A stretch of DNA of 64,000 bases from Anthopleura xanthogrammica (GCA_964019055.1 OZ025215.1:12974520-13038519); one strand, 5' to 3'. Shown: positions 50,401 to 62,231, counted from the stretch's first letter. Notes: generated by a model from the letters alone, not told the origin. A program made the numbers and translations.

Positions 50401-51463
50401 TTCTACACCACTTATCCCTAGTGTTTCATCCTGGTCATCTTTAATGTCATCACCAATAACATCACCAATGTCGTCGATTGGAACTATAGCGAGTACCACA
50501 GGATCTCGTCTTAGTTGTGAGTCTCTTACAACATACTCATATCGTAAGTTTACTACTACATGTGATGTACATGTACGGGATAATCCACTTGACTCATCTG
50601 ATGAAACTGTTGAAGTACCTGCGTTAGTTATGCATGGTACTCAAGAACTGGAAAGTATAATATACCCAGAACACTTGGGCCCAAATTCATCTAATGGGCC
50701 TTCTATTTTGGTCTGTCAGGCTTTGCTAGATATGGAACAATGTATCAGTGAACTCATTGCATCCCATGAGGATTTGTATCACAGGTATAAATCATTACGG
50801 GATTATGACTGTCAGTTTTTAAGTGTTTCTGAAGATACTGGTGATGTAATAGTGATGGTTAAGATACTCATGTTTGCTAAACCAACCAGAAGTTCTCTGT
50901 CTGATGGTCTGCAAGTTAGTCCCAGGTAAGCTTGATGGAGTTACCTAGAGAGGAGACTAGAATCTTTAGAGAATGGGAAGGGTCTGAGAAGGGCATACTT
51001 TGTAGTTGCAGAAAATATCCAATGGAGGGGGGTGGGGAGAGTCAGAGATGGGAACATTCTGTAGTTCCAAAAAATCAAGTTTAATGGAATTTATTTGCCC
51101 ATAAATTTCCTGATGAGTCAAACTCTACTGCATTGCAATATTTATTCTTCCACTCAAAGTTATTTCCCAAATATTTCAAATTTCAGCCCTCTGCTCCAGC
51201 AAACTGGATTTGTCTTTTCCTGGAATGTATGGAATGGTACTTTACAGACCCTATACTGTCTGGAAACACTGGACCACCCACAGGGAAAGAGTCTATCAAG
51301 ATCTGAGTCAACAGTAGAATGTGCAAGGTCTTTGCGGCAAGGCACCACAGTCCCTGTTGGGTTTTCATCTCAAGTTCGTGTGTTTTCTAACTACACTGTT
51401 TTTACTGAGAAATCCTTAAAGTATCTTCTTCATCCCTTTTTGCCTATTATCATTATTCTGTAA
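47482..51463 (+). CDS. DCAF15: DCAF15, CUL4-DDB1 substrate receptor
   Basis: Six exons join in phase to 582 residues (human 600): 47482-47526, 47611-47732, 48099-48243, 48770-48873, 49870-50925, 51187-51463. The first intron is only 84 bases and has no in-frame stop, so a naive ORF reads through it and adds a false hydrophobic stretch. Diagnostic features are the N-terminal helix and propeller strands with HVILGFTKDGTHLISYS and TLHWWRF, then QVIVWGRG. A Cys cluster (CRCYVTVCAGPPNKPCNKC followed by CHEH) corresponds to the structural zinc site of DCAF15. A long variable Ser/Lys-rich linker follows, then the C-terminal DMEQCISELI, FVFSWNVWNGT and a final IIIIL. DCAF15 with DDB1, DDA1 and CUL4 ubiquitinates targets; in humans it is the receptor that aryl sulfonamides redirect to RBM39. 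Confidence 0.92.
48298..48478. repeat. Foldback element, DCAF15 intron 3
   Basis: The left arm has cttccaagatgtgcttcatt then tgtcacacac; the right arm has gtgcgtgacaagtgaagcat then atctcggaag. The arms enclose a second inverted pair (gtgctaaatt / aatttagcatg). Confidence 0.8.
48540..48720. repeat. Half copy of the element at 49195-49502
   Basis: Shares ggctaatgatttgcaa, atgagtctaagcctgtgc and atgagtctgtggtcttca with the right half of the complete element. Confidence 0.8.
49195..49502. repeat. Complete foldback MITE, DCAF15 intron 4
   Basis: The left arm begins tgaagaacacagactcattt then gcacaggctta; the right arm ends taagcctgtgcaaatgag then tctgtggtcttca. Internal words attcaacttgcacattcttt and aaagaatgtgtaagttgaac are also inverted. 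Confidence 0.88.
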
Positions 51464-51954
51464 GTGATTCTAGTTTTCTAGATTTTTGCAGTCTTCTAAA
51501 GATAATCTTGATGTAAAACTTCATCTGCTTGCAGAGGATTTTCTTCTAATATTGTGTTATAAGGTCTTGTTAGGTGTTGTCTATTTTTATAATGGTGTCT
51601 TCTCATACAAATGTTTTTGTGTTATGCATTGTCAATTATTTTGTTCTCCTCTGCTATCTTCTCTAATAAGAGATGGTTGTTGCTTTAATATTTTGTGAGC
51701 TTGACTCTTAAAGCCTAGTGTCTTAAAAGACCACAAACTCAGATCTGATCCACCTCTATTGATTTAACAAATTCTCAAGCCTCTGGTGACACCGAGGGAG
51801 ACAGCTATGGTTGAAGAGATAAAAGAATGGCTTGTAACAGTGTCACTCTTAAACACAATTAACAGCAATAAATATCCAACAAGAATGAATGACATAATAT
51901 GATAGAAGAAACCATTTTAATTCTAAATCACCAAACACCAGGTATTTACAGACT

Positions 51955-52212
51955 AAATGCACACAGTTACTGTGCGGATACTCCAACTGGGACCACTTTG
52001 AATACTAGTATCATTAACCAATCATATTGCAACATTTAGTACAATATTCTTAACCAGCCAATCAGATAGCACATCGATATAATATCAGCATGAGAATGCG
52101 ATAATCTGATTGGCTAATGCTATTATCAGTTCAATCTTTGTCTAGTTTACTGTCATCTGATTGGTCAGTTTTATGGTGGTCCCGGTTAGTGTGTCCGCAC
52201 AGTAACATTCTG
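51955..52212. repeat. Foldback element with GTTACTGTGCGGA ends
   Basis: The left end has agttactgtgcggatac and gggaccac; the right end has gtggtcccggttag and gtccgcacagtaac. Internal attggc/ccaatca words are inverted as well. Confidence 0.8.
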
Positions 52213-52554
52213 CATCATTTTGTATGAAAAATTGTGTTATCTTACTCACGCAAATTGAAAATTGTGTAGCATTATTCAAATATTTGTTAGGTACAATAAT
52301 GTTTATAATTGCTGCTGGTACTTGATTTGTTTTAGTGCCTTAAATAAATTATTATTATTATTCTATAATCGTATTGTTTTGAATTGACGTGTTTTACATT
52401 TTCCCTTGTGGAAACAGCTGCATACATGCATTTTTATCATAGCACACATTATATTTCGATAGGGTTTCCAATTCAACCAAAATGAAAACACTTATCCAAG
52501 AAAGAATGACGAACACGAAATAACTAGATAAATTCTATCATACTTATAATCAAA

Positions 52555-52835
52555 TATACAGCTATTTCAAAAAAGGTTGGTGAAGGTTTTGTTGCATGTT
52601 GCATACCAAGCTTAAAATGTATTACATTCATATATAAATAACACCAGCACAGAAGAAAATATGCTGGCAAAACCTGCAGACAAAGTTTGGTAAAATCCCA
52701 TATTGTTATGTCCTTTCGCTGCTTGAATTCACATTACTCCTATCCCATTTCCAGCTTGGTATGCACATGCAAAGATAAAGCATGCAGCAAAACTTTCACT
52801 AACCTTTTTTGAATTACAGTAGCTGTATATTCATA
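52555..52835. repeat. Foldback element with TATACAGCTA ends
   Basis: Left arm tatacagctatttcaaaaaa then ggttggtgaaggttttg; right arm caaaactttcactaacc then tttttgaattacagtagctg. Central ataccaagc / gcttggtat is also inverted. Confidence 0.82.
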
Positions 52836-53244
52836 ATCATTTTTCAAATATAACAATAACAATGGATTTTCCTCCCTGTAGCCCATGTCTAAGATTACCC
52901 ATTCTACCACCCCTGGACTCCATTGATAGAATTATGGATAACACTAACTGGATTGCTCTTTATCATAGTACTGTAAAAGCTTTTTTTCTTGAAGCCTAAG
53001 ATTAATTGTCGTAAATAGGAACTTGAGATAATGAATGCATATCAAAATGAGATGATGCTACTAACTTCCCATTTAAACAGTACTTGACCTTAACCTGTTT
53101 TCATCACTAACCCTTGAGCTAGTATAGCTTAGAAGTTACTAGCTGAGAGATGGCACATTGGCTAGTGGTTCTCAAGTTTCACAAGACCAGATACAATTTT
53201 TACTAGTCATGGATTAGTGAATTACTGCTAAGGTCAAGCATCAA

Positions 53245-53439
53245 TAGAGTTGTTCTCATTAACCCATGAAACAAAGTGTACTTATTTTAAAAAGTGTAAC
53301 AGTCAAAAATCAGTGAAGTAGTGTGAAGTAGGTTTCAAGGTTTTTTTAATTAGAGTGTAAAGAGTGTGTTTTTTTAATTAGAGTGTAAAGAGTGTATTAC
53401 ACTAAAGTGTATTTCACAGGTTTATGAGAACGGCTCTAT
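53245..53439. repeat. Foldback element family B, copy 2
   Basis: Begins tagagttgttctcattaacc and ends tttatgagaacggctcta. The centre has aaagtgta and gtgtattacactaaag words and an internal duplication of ttttttaattagagtgtaaa. Confidence 0.8.
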
Positions 53440-53492
53440 GTATACAAGTGTTTAGTACCCACCCTACCCTACTCAAAAATCATTGAATAAAT

Positions 53493-55844
53493 TTAAATTA
53501 TTGTCGCAGAGACATTGACTTTGTTAGGTAGTGGTCCAGCCTCTTCTGACTTAGTTAGGGGTTGTTTTTTAAGAAGAAATTCATCGTCATCTTCAAGCAA
53601 GAAGATATCGTCCAGAAGAAGTTGCTGTGAAAGAAAACAAAGTGGAATAAGAACAATGGACCACAGGCAGCCCAAAGGTTTACTGACAGTACTCTTGATA
53701 CAGTAAGCCACCCAATAGCCCTTTGGACTTTAAAGTCCTACAGATAAAAATCTTATTACCGGTAATTGATAGTTTAGGGTTTTTCCTTTAGTTTGTTACC
53801 TTTTCTTTCTCTGGTTTCTGATCCAAGCTGATTGAAGAGCAACAAACCCAAAGCATGAATGCAAATCCCATGAAAAGAATGGTTGACAAGAGCCAAAATG
53901 GGAGACCAGAACGTCGAGACACACAGTGAAGCCATGCCCGACTCTTGTGAACAACTGTCCAAGAGTACCCTTTGCCATCTAGGATTTAACGTACATTGTC
54001 AGGAAATATAAAAAATATATAAACGATGAGTTGTATAACTTTGTTCTCTCATAAAATGCATAACTGATTATTATTATAAAACATTACAAAATTGTAAAGA
54101 ATCTTTTCATATACCTTTGTCTCTCTTCTGCACACCGACTTGCTTATCATCCTCACTAGTTTGTTGTTGCTGAGATACATGTGCAAAGAACTGTGGAGGG
54201 CTATCTATCTTGACAACAATAGTCTGTCCTGCGCTGTTAGTACTGGAATAGTATGTCGAGGAGATACTAACAAAATATGTTACTTTTCTAATTAATCCAT
54301 GGCAGTACTGCTGCGCAACCATTATTGGTCTCAGGCTCATGTAACCATGCAATGATGCCATACCAGCTGCATCTTTGTGCTCCTACAAAATAAAGCAATG
54401 TTATATCCAGAGCTCTTATAATGTTTCTGTTGAAGACACAGGAAAGGAGGTCTTATACTGTGCAGATCATCATCCTCATCCTTTGCGCCTATGTGCAGAG
54501 ATATGGGATTAATCTATTAATTTGAGACAACAGGAGCCAGTAGCCCACCTTCAATATTCTGGTTGAGTTTTCACTCACAAAGCAATTCAAGATGAGGGTC
54601 GGGGGACATGCGGGGGTCTTGAACACCGCACAAAAAATCACCGCACAAAAAATCACCGCACAAAAAATCACCGCACAAAAAATCACCGCACAAAAAATCA
54701 ACAAAACACCGACACCTTAAAATGTCAAAAAGTCCAAATACTTTGACATTTATCTTGAACAGGACACCATAACACCGCAATCAATCAGATCATTTCACCA
54801 GACACTGCATATTTAATAATGTAAACACAGTACATCGCAAGTTTTAAGATCACTGCAATACCACAAAAAAAATCAGAAAATACAGCTGCAACACCCAATG
54901 TCCCCCTTCTTATCTAATTTGCCATATATACCTTGTACATTGCCTCTGGAGTTGGAATGATATCTTGGCTATTACAACCAATTTTACAGGCAAACAACTT
55001 GTCTCCATCAGGGTAACTCTCCTTGCAGCCTAAAAACATCCACAAAATAAGTTAATCTATATACTTTGTTTAAAAATCTGTGAATGCTTGATCAAATTGT
55101 GAACACAATAAAAGGTGAAGTTATTACAAAGGAATCCTTTAACCCCGAAGCATTTTCTGTAGATATAGTTATTTTAGGATGGAATGTTTAATAAAATATT
55201 TCAGAGTATGTTTTTTGACTTTCTTTTAGTTTCCCATTCGAGCGAGGTGTTTGTTTTGATATCGTGCTTCGAGTCACGAATCTTGCAAGAACTTATCCCT
55301 CTAAAACTTTATAAAGGAACACGATGAATAATTTGAATCAGTTGTTTTTTTATCCTTTTAGTACAATGTAATGAAGAAGCACAATAATCCAACCTGTTAT
55401 GCAAATTTCCGAAGCATTTTCTTTGTTTCGACGAGGCGAGGAAAGCTGCCCGATGGCTGACAAACGACAACCTCTTAGACAGGCTTCATGAGCTTCTGGC
55501 TGATAAACAAAAATAAACACACAAGAATAAACATTTAACAACACAATTGAAGCCTCATACAATGAAAAACGTTAACATTAGCTCATTTAATAGACTTCTA
55601 ATCATTTTGAGAATACAATAAATTCGCCTTCTTCAAACCCAACATCGAAAGTGGTCGAGCTTGTTTACAAAAAAAAATTTGAAATACCAACCTTTGGATA
55701 AGTATGAGGAGGATAAGACCTTTCACATCTTTTCTTACATTCTTGTGTTATACTTTTAGGTTGTTCTCCAAGAGAAATACTTGATAAAACAGCGATAAAT
55801 AGCAGCAAACTCAGCGCATAATTCTTCATGTTTACAGTCGCCAT
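53493..55844 (-). CDS. TMEM59: TMEM59-family type I membrane glycoprotein
   Basis: Six exons on the minus strand join in phase to 311 residues (human 323): 55692-55844, 55394-55499, 54932-55029, 54115-54382, 53800-53978, 53493-53624. The start MATVNMKNYALSLLLF gives a signal peptide; a Met further upstream (55901) is possible but unneeded. The ectodomain has the family Cys pattern: CKKRCERSYPPHTYP, ACLRGCRL, GCKESYP and FACKIGC. One membrane helix lies near residues 235-256, followed by a cytosolic tail with an acidic patch and the highly conserved EEAGPLPNKVNV end. In vertebrates TMEM59 acts in the Golgi and late endosomes, where it affects glycosylation and binds ATG16L1 to trigger local LC3 lipidation. 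Confidence 0.94.
54623..54702 (+). repeat. 15-bp tandem repeat (caccgcacaaaaaat), about five copies
   Basis: Lies in TMEM59 intron 3. The minus-strand frame FCAVI repeats as an artefact. Confidence 0.9.
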
Positions 55845-56283
55845 ATTTTTTCGATCCTTCTGCAAAATGACATCACGTGACCAAATACCCACAATGCTCA
55901 TTAGGCGTGGAATATGATGACATCTTACATCTCAGCTGCGATGAAGAAATGCGACCAATGATGCGACATTTCGTAATAAAAAAAAATATTAAATTTTGCA
56001 GTAATTATCAAAGGAATGCTGCTAAGCCTAAAAGAGCCCTGAAACCATTATTAGACATCCATCGGACGGTTTTGGGTTTCTAAAGGTAAAACGGGCAGGT
56101 TTATTTCTGGTAAGTTCTCATGTATCTATGGCAACGTCTTGGACTAGTCTAGGCAGTCGTCAATCCATGAGTGGTGCTCTTTTTCCCTCGAGGAAAGTTT
56201 TTTATTGACATATTAATAACTTTTAAAATTTTTTCCTAGTTTTCATAATAGGAGCGTAATGAATGATATAACTGGAGTGTTTG
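55845..56283. promoter_or_regulatory. Upstream region of TMEM59
   Basis: Expected promoter on the minus strand. An X-box-like word tatggcaacgtc lies near 56126. No TATA box noted. Confidence 0.45.
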
Positions 56284-57716
56284 CATGCAGGCTTTAAAAC
56301 TCTATTGGTTGTCATAGTAACATCAAGAGATGTCCTCGTTTCATCTCTCCTCTTCGAATTAGAACATAACATAGAGAGTGTTTGTATAGTCCTACATGCA
56401 GGCTTTAAAACTCTATTGGTTGTCATAGTAACATCAAGAGATGTCCTCTTTTCATCTCTCCTCTTCGAATTAGAACATAACATAGAGAGTGTTTGTATAG
56501 TCCTACATGCAGGCTTTAAAACTCTATTGGTTGTCATAGTAACATCAAGAGATGTCCTCGTTTCATCTCTCCTCTTCGAATTAGAACATAACATAGAGAG
56601 TGTTTGTATAGTCCTACATGCAGGCTTTAAAACTCTATTGGTTGTCATAGTAACATCAAGAGATGTCCTCGTTTCATCTCTCCTCTTCGAATTAGAACAT
56701 AACATAGAGAGTGTTTGTATAGTCCTACATGCAGGCTTTAAAACTCTATTGGTTGTCATAGTAACATCAAGAGATGTCCTCTTTTCATCTCTCCTCTTCG
56801 AATTAGAACATAACATAGAGAGTGTTTGTATAGTCCTACATGCAGGCTTTAAAACTCTATTGGTTGTCATAGTAACATCAAGAGATGTCCTCGTTTCATC
56901 TCTCCTCTTCGAATTAGAACATAACATAGAGAGTGTTTGTATAGTCCTACATGCAGGCTTTAAAACTCTATTGGTTGTCATAGTAACATCAAGAGATGTC
57001 CTCTTTTCATCTCTCCTCTTCGAATTAGAACATAACATAGAGAGTGTTTGTATAGTCCTACATGCAGGCTTTAAAACTCTATTGGTTGTCATAGTAACAT
57101 CAAGAGATGTCCTCTTTTCATCTCTCCTCTTCGAATTAGAACATAACATAGAGAGTGTTTGTATAGTCCTACATGCAGGCTTTAAAACTCTATTGGTTGT
57201 CATAGTAACATCAAGAGATGTCCTCTTTTCAACTCTCCTCTTCGAATTAGAACATAACATAGAGAGTGTTTGTATAGTCCTACATGCAGGCTTTAAAACT
57301 CTATTGGTTGTCATAGTAACATCAAGAGATGTCCTTGTTTCATCTCTCCTCTTCGAATTAGAACATAACATAGAGAGTGTTTGTATAGTCCTACATGCAG
57401 GCTTTAAAACTCTATTGGTTGTCATAGTAACATCAAGAGATGTCCTCTTTTCAACTCTCCTCTTCGAATTAGAACATAACATAGAGAGTGTTTGTATAGT
57501 CCTACATGCAGGCTTTAAATTAAACTCTATTGGTTGTCATACTAACATTAAGAGATGCCCTCTTTTCAACTCAGTCTCCTCTTTGAATTAGAACATAACA
57601 TAGAGAGTGTTTGTATAGTCCTACATGCAGGCTTTAAAACTCTATTGTTTGTCATAGTAACATCAAGAGATGTCCTCTTTTCAACTCTCCTCTTTGAATT
57701 AGAACATTAACATGAG
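56284..57716. repeat. 111-bp minisatellite, 13 copies, open in frame on both strands
   Basis: Units begin catgcaggctttaaaactc at 56284 and then every 111 bases to 57505; the last two units are diverged, with small insertions. Because 111 is a multiple of three and the unit lacks stops in one frame of each strand, it opens a 436-codon frame on plus and a 419-codon frame on minus. Each unit carries ctattgg (an inverted CCAAT word) directly followed by gttgtcatagtaac, close to the RFX X-box consensus. No splice sites, signal peptide or known fold accompany the frames, so I treat this as a satellite, not a gene. Confidence 0.93.
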
Positions 57717-57857
57717 AGCAAAACAAACTGGTGTTCGTGACCCTAGCTATATTGAATTGGTTAAATTGACTCTACATCACATGATTGCTTTTGACATACT
57801 TTAGTTTTCTAAAAGCATAAAAAACTTTTTAACATCAGTTTATCGAGAAAAATATAT

Positions 57858-60800
57858 TTAACTTAGAAGTGAGACTTTGAGGTGCTGGTAGGCGTTGGCC
57901 AACCTTAGTTCACCCATATTGTACATTGCTTTAACAAAATCTGTTATCTGCGATTCCACTGCCTTGATCTTGATGATCTCGTGAATCTTCACCAGGTCTA
58001 CAGGATCAGAAGGCTCAAGTTCCGCTACAGCATCATTTACAAATTTACTGCAGTTATTTTTGTTGCTGTATTTTATTGGTGGGTTTCCAAGGCCTGCTGA
58101 CATGCGCACTGGTCGTAACATACATTTCTTGATGGTCTTAGATAACGAACGGTTGGAGGTATCAGTGCTGCCTGTGAACCAGTTACGGAAAGCCACTGGC
58201 CACTTCTTTTCCAACGTTGCAAGCATCTCGCGAAATTTTACTTCGCTTTTTTGATCAACTAAAGCATCATTAGATGTCTTCTCTGACTCAGGAGATCCGA
58301 GAATCTGACGCAAAATGATCTTGGACTCGGCTTTTTTCACATTTAGTTGGTCGAGTTTCAAAGAGATATCTTCTCTTACTTTATCGAAACAGCAAAGATG
58401 GATGCTCTTTTCCGAACTCGAACTGGTGTTTAACAAACTTCGTTCGTGCGTAGGAAAAGTTCTTTCAAGAGGAGCATCTAGACTAAAGTTGCCATCAGTA
58501 CCGTAAACCATGCTCTTGATTCCTTGTCGTCTCAGATTACTGGCAAGATACTCGTAGTCTTCGCTGCCATTCGTCAGGCTCGTCATTAAACCAAGAAGTA
58601 CCGTGGGATGCTTTGCTGCAGGCTCGTCTCGAAGTACAAATATAGGCAAAGAACAAGTCAGTGTTGTGAGGTAATGGTTACCGACTTTGTATCTTGTAGA
58701 GATGTTAACAACAGACTTCGTGTTCTCTCCTGAGCAGTAGGTTTTTATCCAATGCTTTTGTAGCTCCCCAATGGCAAAGGTTCTTGGATTCAGGCCCCTG
58801 ACATTATTAGTCACAGTCGAAACGAAAGACACATCACAGAGAAAGTCCTCGCACTTTAATGAATTCAGCAGCTTGCTAAAGTCTGGTACTTTATCGCCCG
58901 GCAGCGGTTTTGGTTTGTCAGCATTGTTAAGGATGTGAAATATTTCACTCTTAGCGGAACTAGTAGTATCACTGGGTGTGGTGTCCAATGGCGGCGGCTC
59001 CCTCTGTACTGGACTAACAAAAGAGTCTTCCATAGATTCCATAGGCATTCTGGGTGGAGACTGGGAGCTGTTTAAAGCACTGGTTTTCTGTGAAGGAGTG
59101 AGAATATGTGCTGGACTACGGTTGACTGTCTGTGCTGGACTAGTCTCGGTTTCCACATTTGCGCGACGCTCTAAGCTTCCACGTGGTGTTGCTCGCGGTG
59201 TCTTTTCTTTGGGGGTCATCTCCAGCTTAAAATTACTAGCGAATGATTTGTCATCATCGGTCATTTTAAACTGCACCACTCCATATCTGAACATTACATT
59301 CTTGTATTCCAATCTGGTTATCACCCGAGAAAGGCCAGCGATCCACTTGTGCCATGTGTAATGACGTCGAATCTTGTAGTACTCGTACCCAGCTTCCACG
59401 CCATCAGCTCCAAGAAACTTGACCGTCTTGATGTCTTCTATTCTTCCATCTGGTAACACCTTCATAGCCACGTGACGAGTCGGGCTTGATTGCCGCCCAA
59501 AGGATCCCTTGTCCATAGCAACTACGTCATGATGACGTACGCACTGGAAATCAACGATGAACAATGCATTTTGCAGGATATTGGTAGGTACTTTAGAACA
59601 GATATACCTCTGATCCAATCCCATCCCCATACAGAGCTGTAGAGTTTCGTTCAAGAATGGGACATTCCCTTCGAGTTGATAAACTGGGAATCCATTGATG
59701 TTTTCTTCTTCTGTGTGAAGAAAAAAAAGTCTGGATCAAAATAGGTACCACACATGTCTAGATAGATTTCGTGTTGGCTCGTGTTCTTGAAACAAGCTCT
59801 AACAACACCCTCTTCTTTCAAAGTTAAATGTCTGTATTTTTTACGAATATTTCCTTAGTATCTTATGCACTTGACTGGGTGTTTATAATTCGTTCCGTGG
59901 GGGAGGGGTGGTAGAAGTTTTTGTGCCCATCTGTTACAACAAGTTATGCCTGACCCCCTCCCCTGCTCCCCGAAAAGAGCCCCCAGAAAAATAAAAGTTG
60001 GTACCCCCCCTTGAAAACTTTAAAATAAAAGGGACTTTATATGTTCGCTTCTACCCTCATTAGGCAAGTTAGGAATTGTCTATAGTCTGTCTAACCTGCA
60101 TGATCATCATCTTCAACTGTCTTTATATCAATAGAGGGATTGTCTGTCTCTGGTGGCACCTCGTACACTTGTATAGTCACGCCATTATTAAGGTATTCAA
60201 CTGAAGGATGATCAATTTGGTGTTCGACGTCATTATCATCATTTCCACCACCCACAATACTGCAGATCTGAGCTACAACTGGAGAACCTCCTTCTGAAAA
60301 AGCAATCAAATCAAACAAACATTAACAAATATATATTAGGAATATAAAACGGCACGCGTGTCTATATACTGTGACATGGTTGAGTTACATGGATATAAGC
60401 TAAAACTCTGACCAAAAATATCCCTTTTTATCAAGTCGCACTGAAATCAAATCGCCACGATAATCGCTGCACAAATCGCAGAACGTTCACACGGGCGATT
60501 TGAGATTGTAAATTTACCGCGCGACTGCAAAAATTCGCTAGTGTCATTATGGATTCCACAGGGAGCCCGCACCTGAGAGATTAGTATCGCTTGCAACAAA
60601 GCCATCACTTGTCAGTTCGATGGTCATTTTCTTGGAAGATGATCGGTCATCAACGATTTCCGTTTGAAGCGGTATGCGCTTTCTTTTCACTACTTGTTGA
60701 CCCCAAGAAAACTCTCCAAACTTGGAAACGTTGTCACTGAAATCATTATAAAATATACATAAGTAAGATCCTTAGATAACTTTTATGAGCCAAGGACTCA

Positions 60801-61641
60801 AGGAGAAAAGAATTCTAGAGGAAAAAAAACACCGGAATAATAGAATATTAGAAAAAAACCTACTAATGGTCTTTCACCAATCGAGCCCTGTGATTGGCTG
60901 AGCTACTAGGGGTCTATTAGTGATAGACCTCTAGTAGCGAAAAGCGCCGGTTTTGAAAACCAAAAAATATATATTTAAAGCAAAATCCAAAACTTTTTGC
61001 ATCCTTTTATTGGACCGATTAGTAGGTTTTTACTAAAACAATTAGATCTCTCGCCCTCATGGCCTACGAGTCAATAGCCCATGAGGCCTTCGGCCTCATG
61101 GGCTATTGACTCGTAGACCATTCGGTTTCGAGGACTAATTGTTAAATAGATCGAAACAGCTGAACAGCAAAGAAAAAAAAAAAGTATCTATAATAAAAAC
61201 CCAAAAAATTATTAAATTCTAGAAAGCGAAGATAATTGATTGATGCTATTCATTAGTTTTTCGTATTTACGCGAAAAGAAATGTATTTGAATGTTTTTGC
61301 ATAAATTATCATAAATTGTCGGGAAGAATCGACCGCCATGTGTCGGAACAACAGACGACTAGCCCACAAGTAGTCAACGTAAATCAAAGCAGAATGATCT
61401 TTTAAGGCCGTCTTTATCTCGTTTTTATGCTGAATATAATTAATTAAGTGTTTGAAGAAATTTTAATAAGTTTTTTGAAGGAATTTCATTATTTTGGAAA
61501 ACAAATCGAGGGTTAAAATTGTCTTTGATTTCGCCACAATTTCGTTTTGTTGTTTCGAAAAACGCTTTGAAATTACTGCAAATTCATGAATAATGGCACT
61601 ACTTACTCTTGTATTGATTCCAATTCGCGATTCAAAGCCAT
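57858..61641 (-). CDS. Multi-exon protein with a transposase-like (RNase H-fold, MULE-like) core, probably transposon-derived
   Basis: Four exons on the minus strand join in phase to 749 residues: 61607-61641 (MALNRELESIQ), 60573-60736, 60096-60293 and the large exon 57858-59710. Residues 1-130 are acidic and unfolded. About 150-290 is a folded-looking block with CVRHHDVV and YYKIRRHYTWHKW. Residues 290-395 are a Ser/Thr/Pro linker. From about 395 the sequence follows a layout I recall from transposon-related proteins common in corals and sponges: HPTVLLGLMTS, the YGTDGN motif at 535-539 (probably the second catalytic Asp), a LCCFDKVREDI helix, KFREMLATLEKKWP, MLRPVRMSAGLGNPP and a LANAYQHL end. 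A first catalytic Asp cannot be assigned. No inverted ends flank the gene, and three N-terminal introns suggest a host gene rather than a live element. Function unknown. Confidence 0.65.
59711..60095. other. Intron 3 of the transposase-like gene
   Basis: Contains C-rich stretches and no exon that keeps phase. The acceptor tttcttcacacag and the donor gttaga are clear on the minus strand. Confidence 0.6.
60737..61606. other. Intron 1 of the transposase-like gene
   Basis: Contains the hairpin repeat at 61038-61143 and, at 60870-60950, ctaggggtctatta / tagacctctag inverted words that may be another foldback. No exon recognised. Confidence 0.6.
61038..61143. repeat. Hairpin with perfect 25-bp arms and 3-base loop
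   Basis: Arms 61064-61088 and 61092-61116 (starting ctacgagtcaatagcccatg) are exact inverses around ttc. Weaker symmetry extends outward (acaattagatctctcg versus cgaggactaattgt). A decayed relative is at 7352-7412. Confidence 0.92.
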
Positions 61642-62231
61642 CGTGAGGTCATCGAAGGCTTATTGAGGGAGAATTTGGGTAAGTTGTGATGTTTCTTTGC
61701 TTGAAGCGTCGAATTCGAGCCGTTTCAATAGCGAAAACAAGGATCCTTTGTAAAACAAACCACAATACATTGCGAATATTGAACAAATACACAGGCTACC
61801 CAACAGAATTTTTACATTTTTTAATTCCAAAAATCGAAAAATACACTAAGGACGAATTCCCCAAAAAATATCGTTAATCAGAAATAAAAAACTGATAAAA
61901 TTAAAAAGACAGAAATTTCAAAGCTCTGATAAAACGGACAAAGGAACAAGAGGAATTTCAGCTGATGCTAATAAATATTATTTTCAGTTCTTTTATAAAC
62001 GTATTTCTGTTTCTCAAAATAGATAATTTTTGCTAATCTTATTGCGTATTGAGCAATTTTTTCTCATTTTCCATGTCATATTTATTTTGCGAAATCATAA
62101 AACATCGAGCAGTCATTTCCCCACCCCACCCTCTGTCATCAGCTCTTGTAATCAAGATGGTGGACACGTTGCTTGGGATAATTTGACCGGTGAAAAAAAA
62201 AATCATGAAACTCTAAACTACAACTCTTATC
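61642..62231. promoter_or_regulatory. Bidirectional upstream region of the transposase-like gene (-) and SLC35D (+)
   Basis: 590 bases separate the two start codons. AT-rich with no clear TATA box. An in-frame TAA lies 18 bases before the SLC35D start, which supports that start. Confidence 0.55.

Larger units (their letters stand above)
51464..53492. other. Convergent intergenic region between DCAF15 and TMEM59
   Basis: Holds both 3' UTRs and three foldback elements (51955-52212, 52555-52835, 53245-53439). No convincing coding exon. Confidence 0.55.

Noticed and set aside
53515..53706. 63-aa plus-strand ORF rich in Ser
   Set aside because: Antisense shadow of the last TMEM59 exon.
56223..57591. 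419-codon minus and 436-codon plus ORFs with 37-residue repeats
   Set aside because: They are mirror readings of one stop-free 111-bp minisatellite, with no start context, splice sites or fold. Kept as a repeat, not as a CDS.
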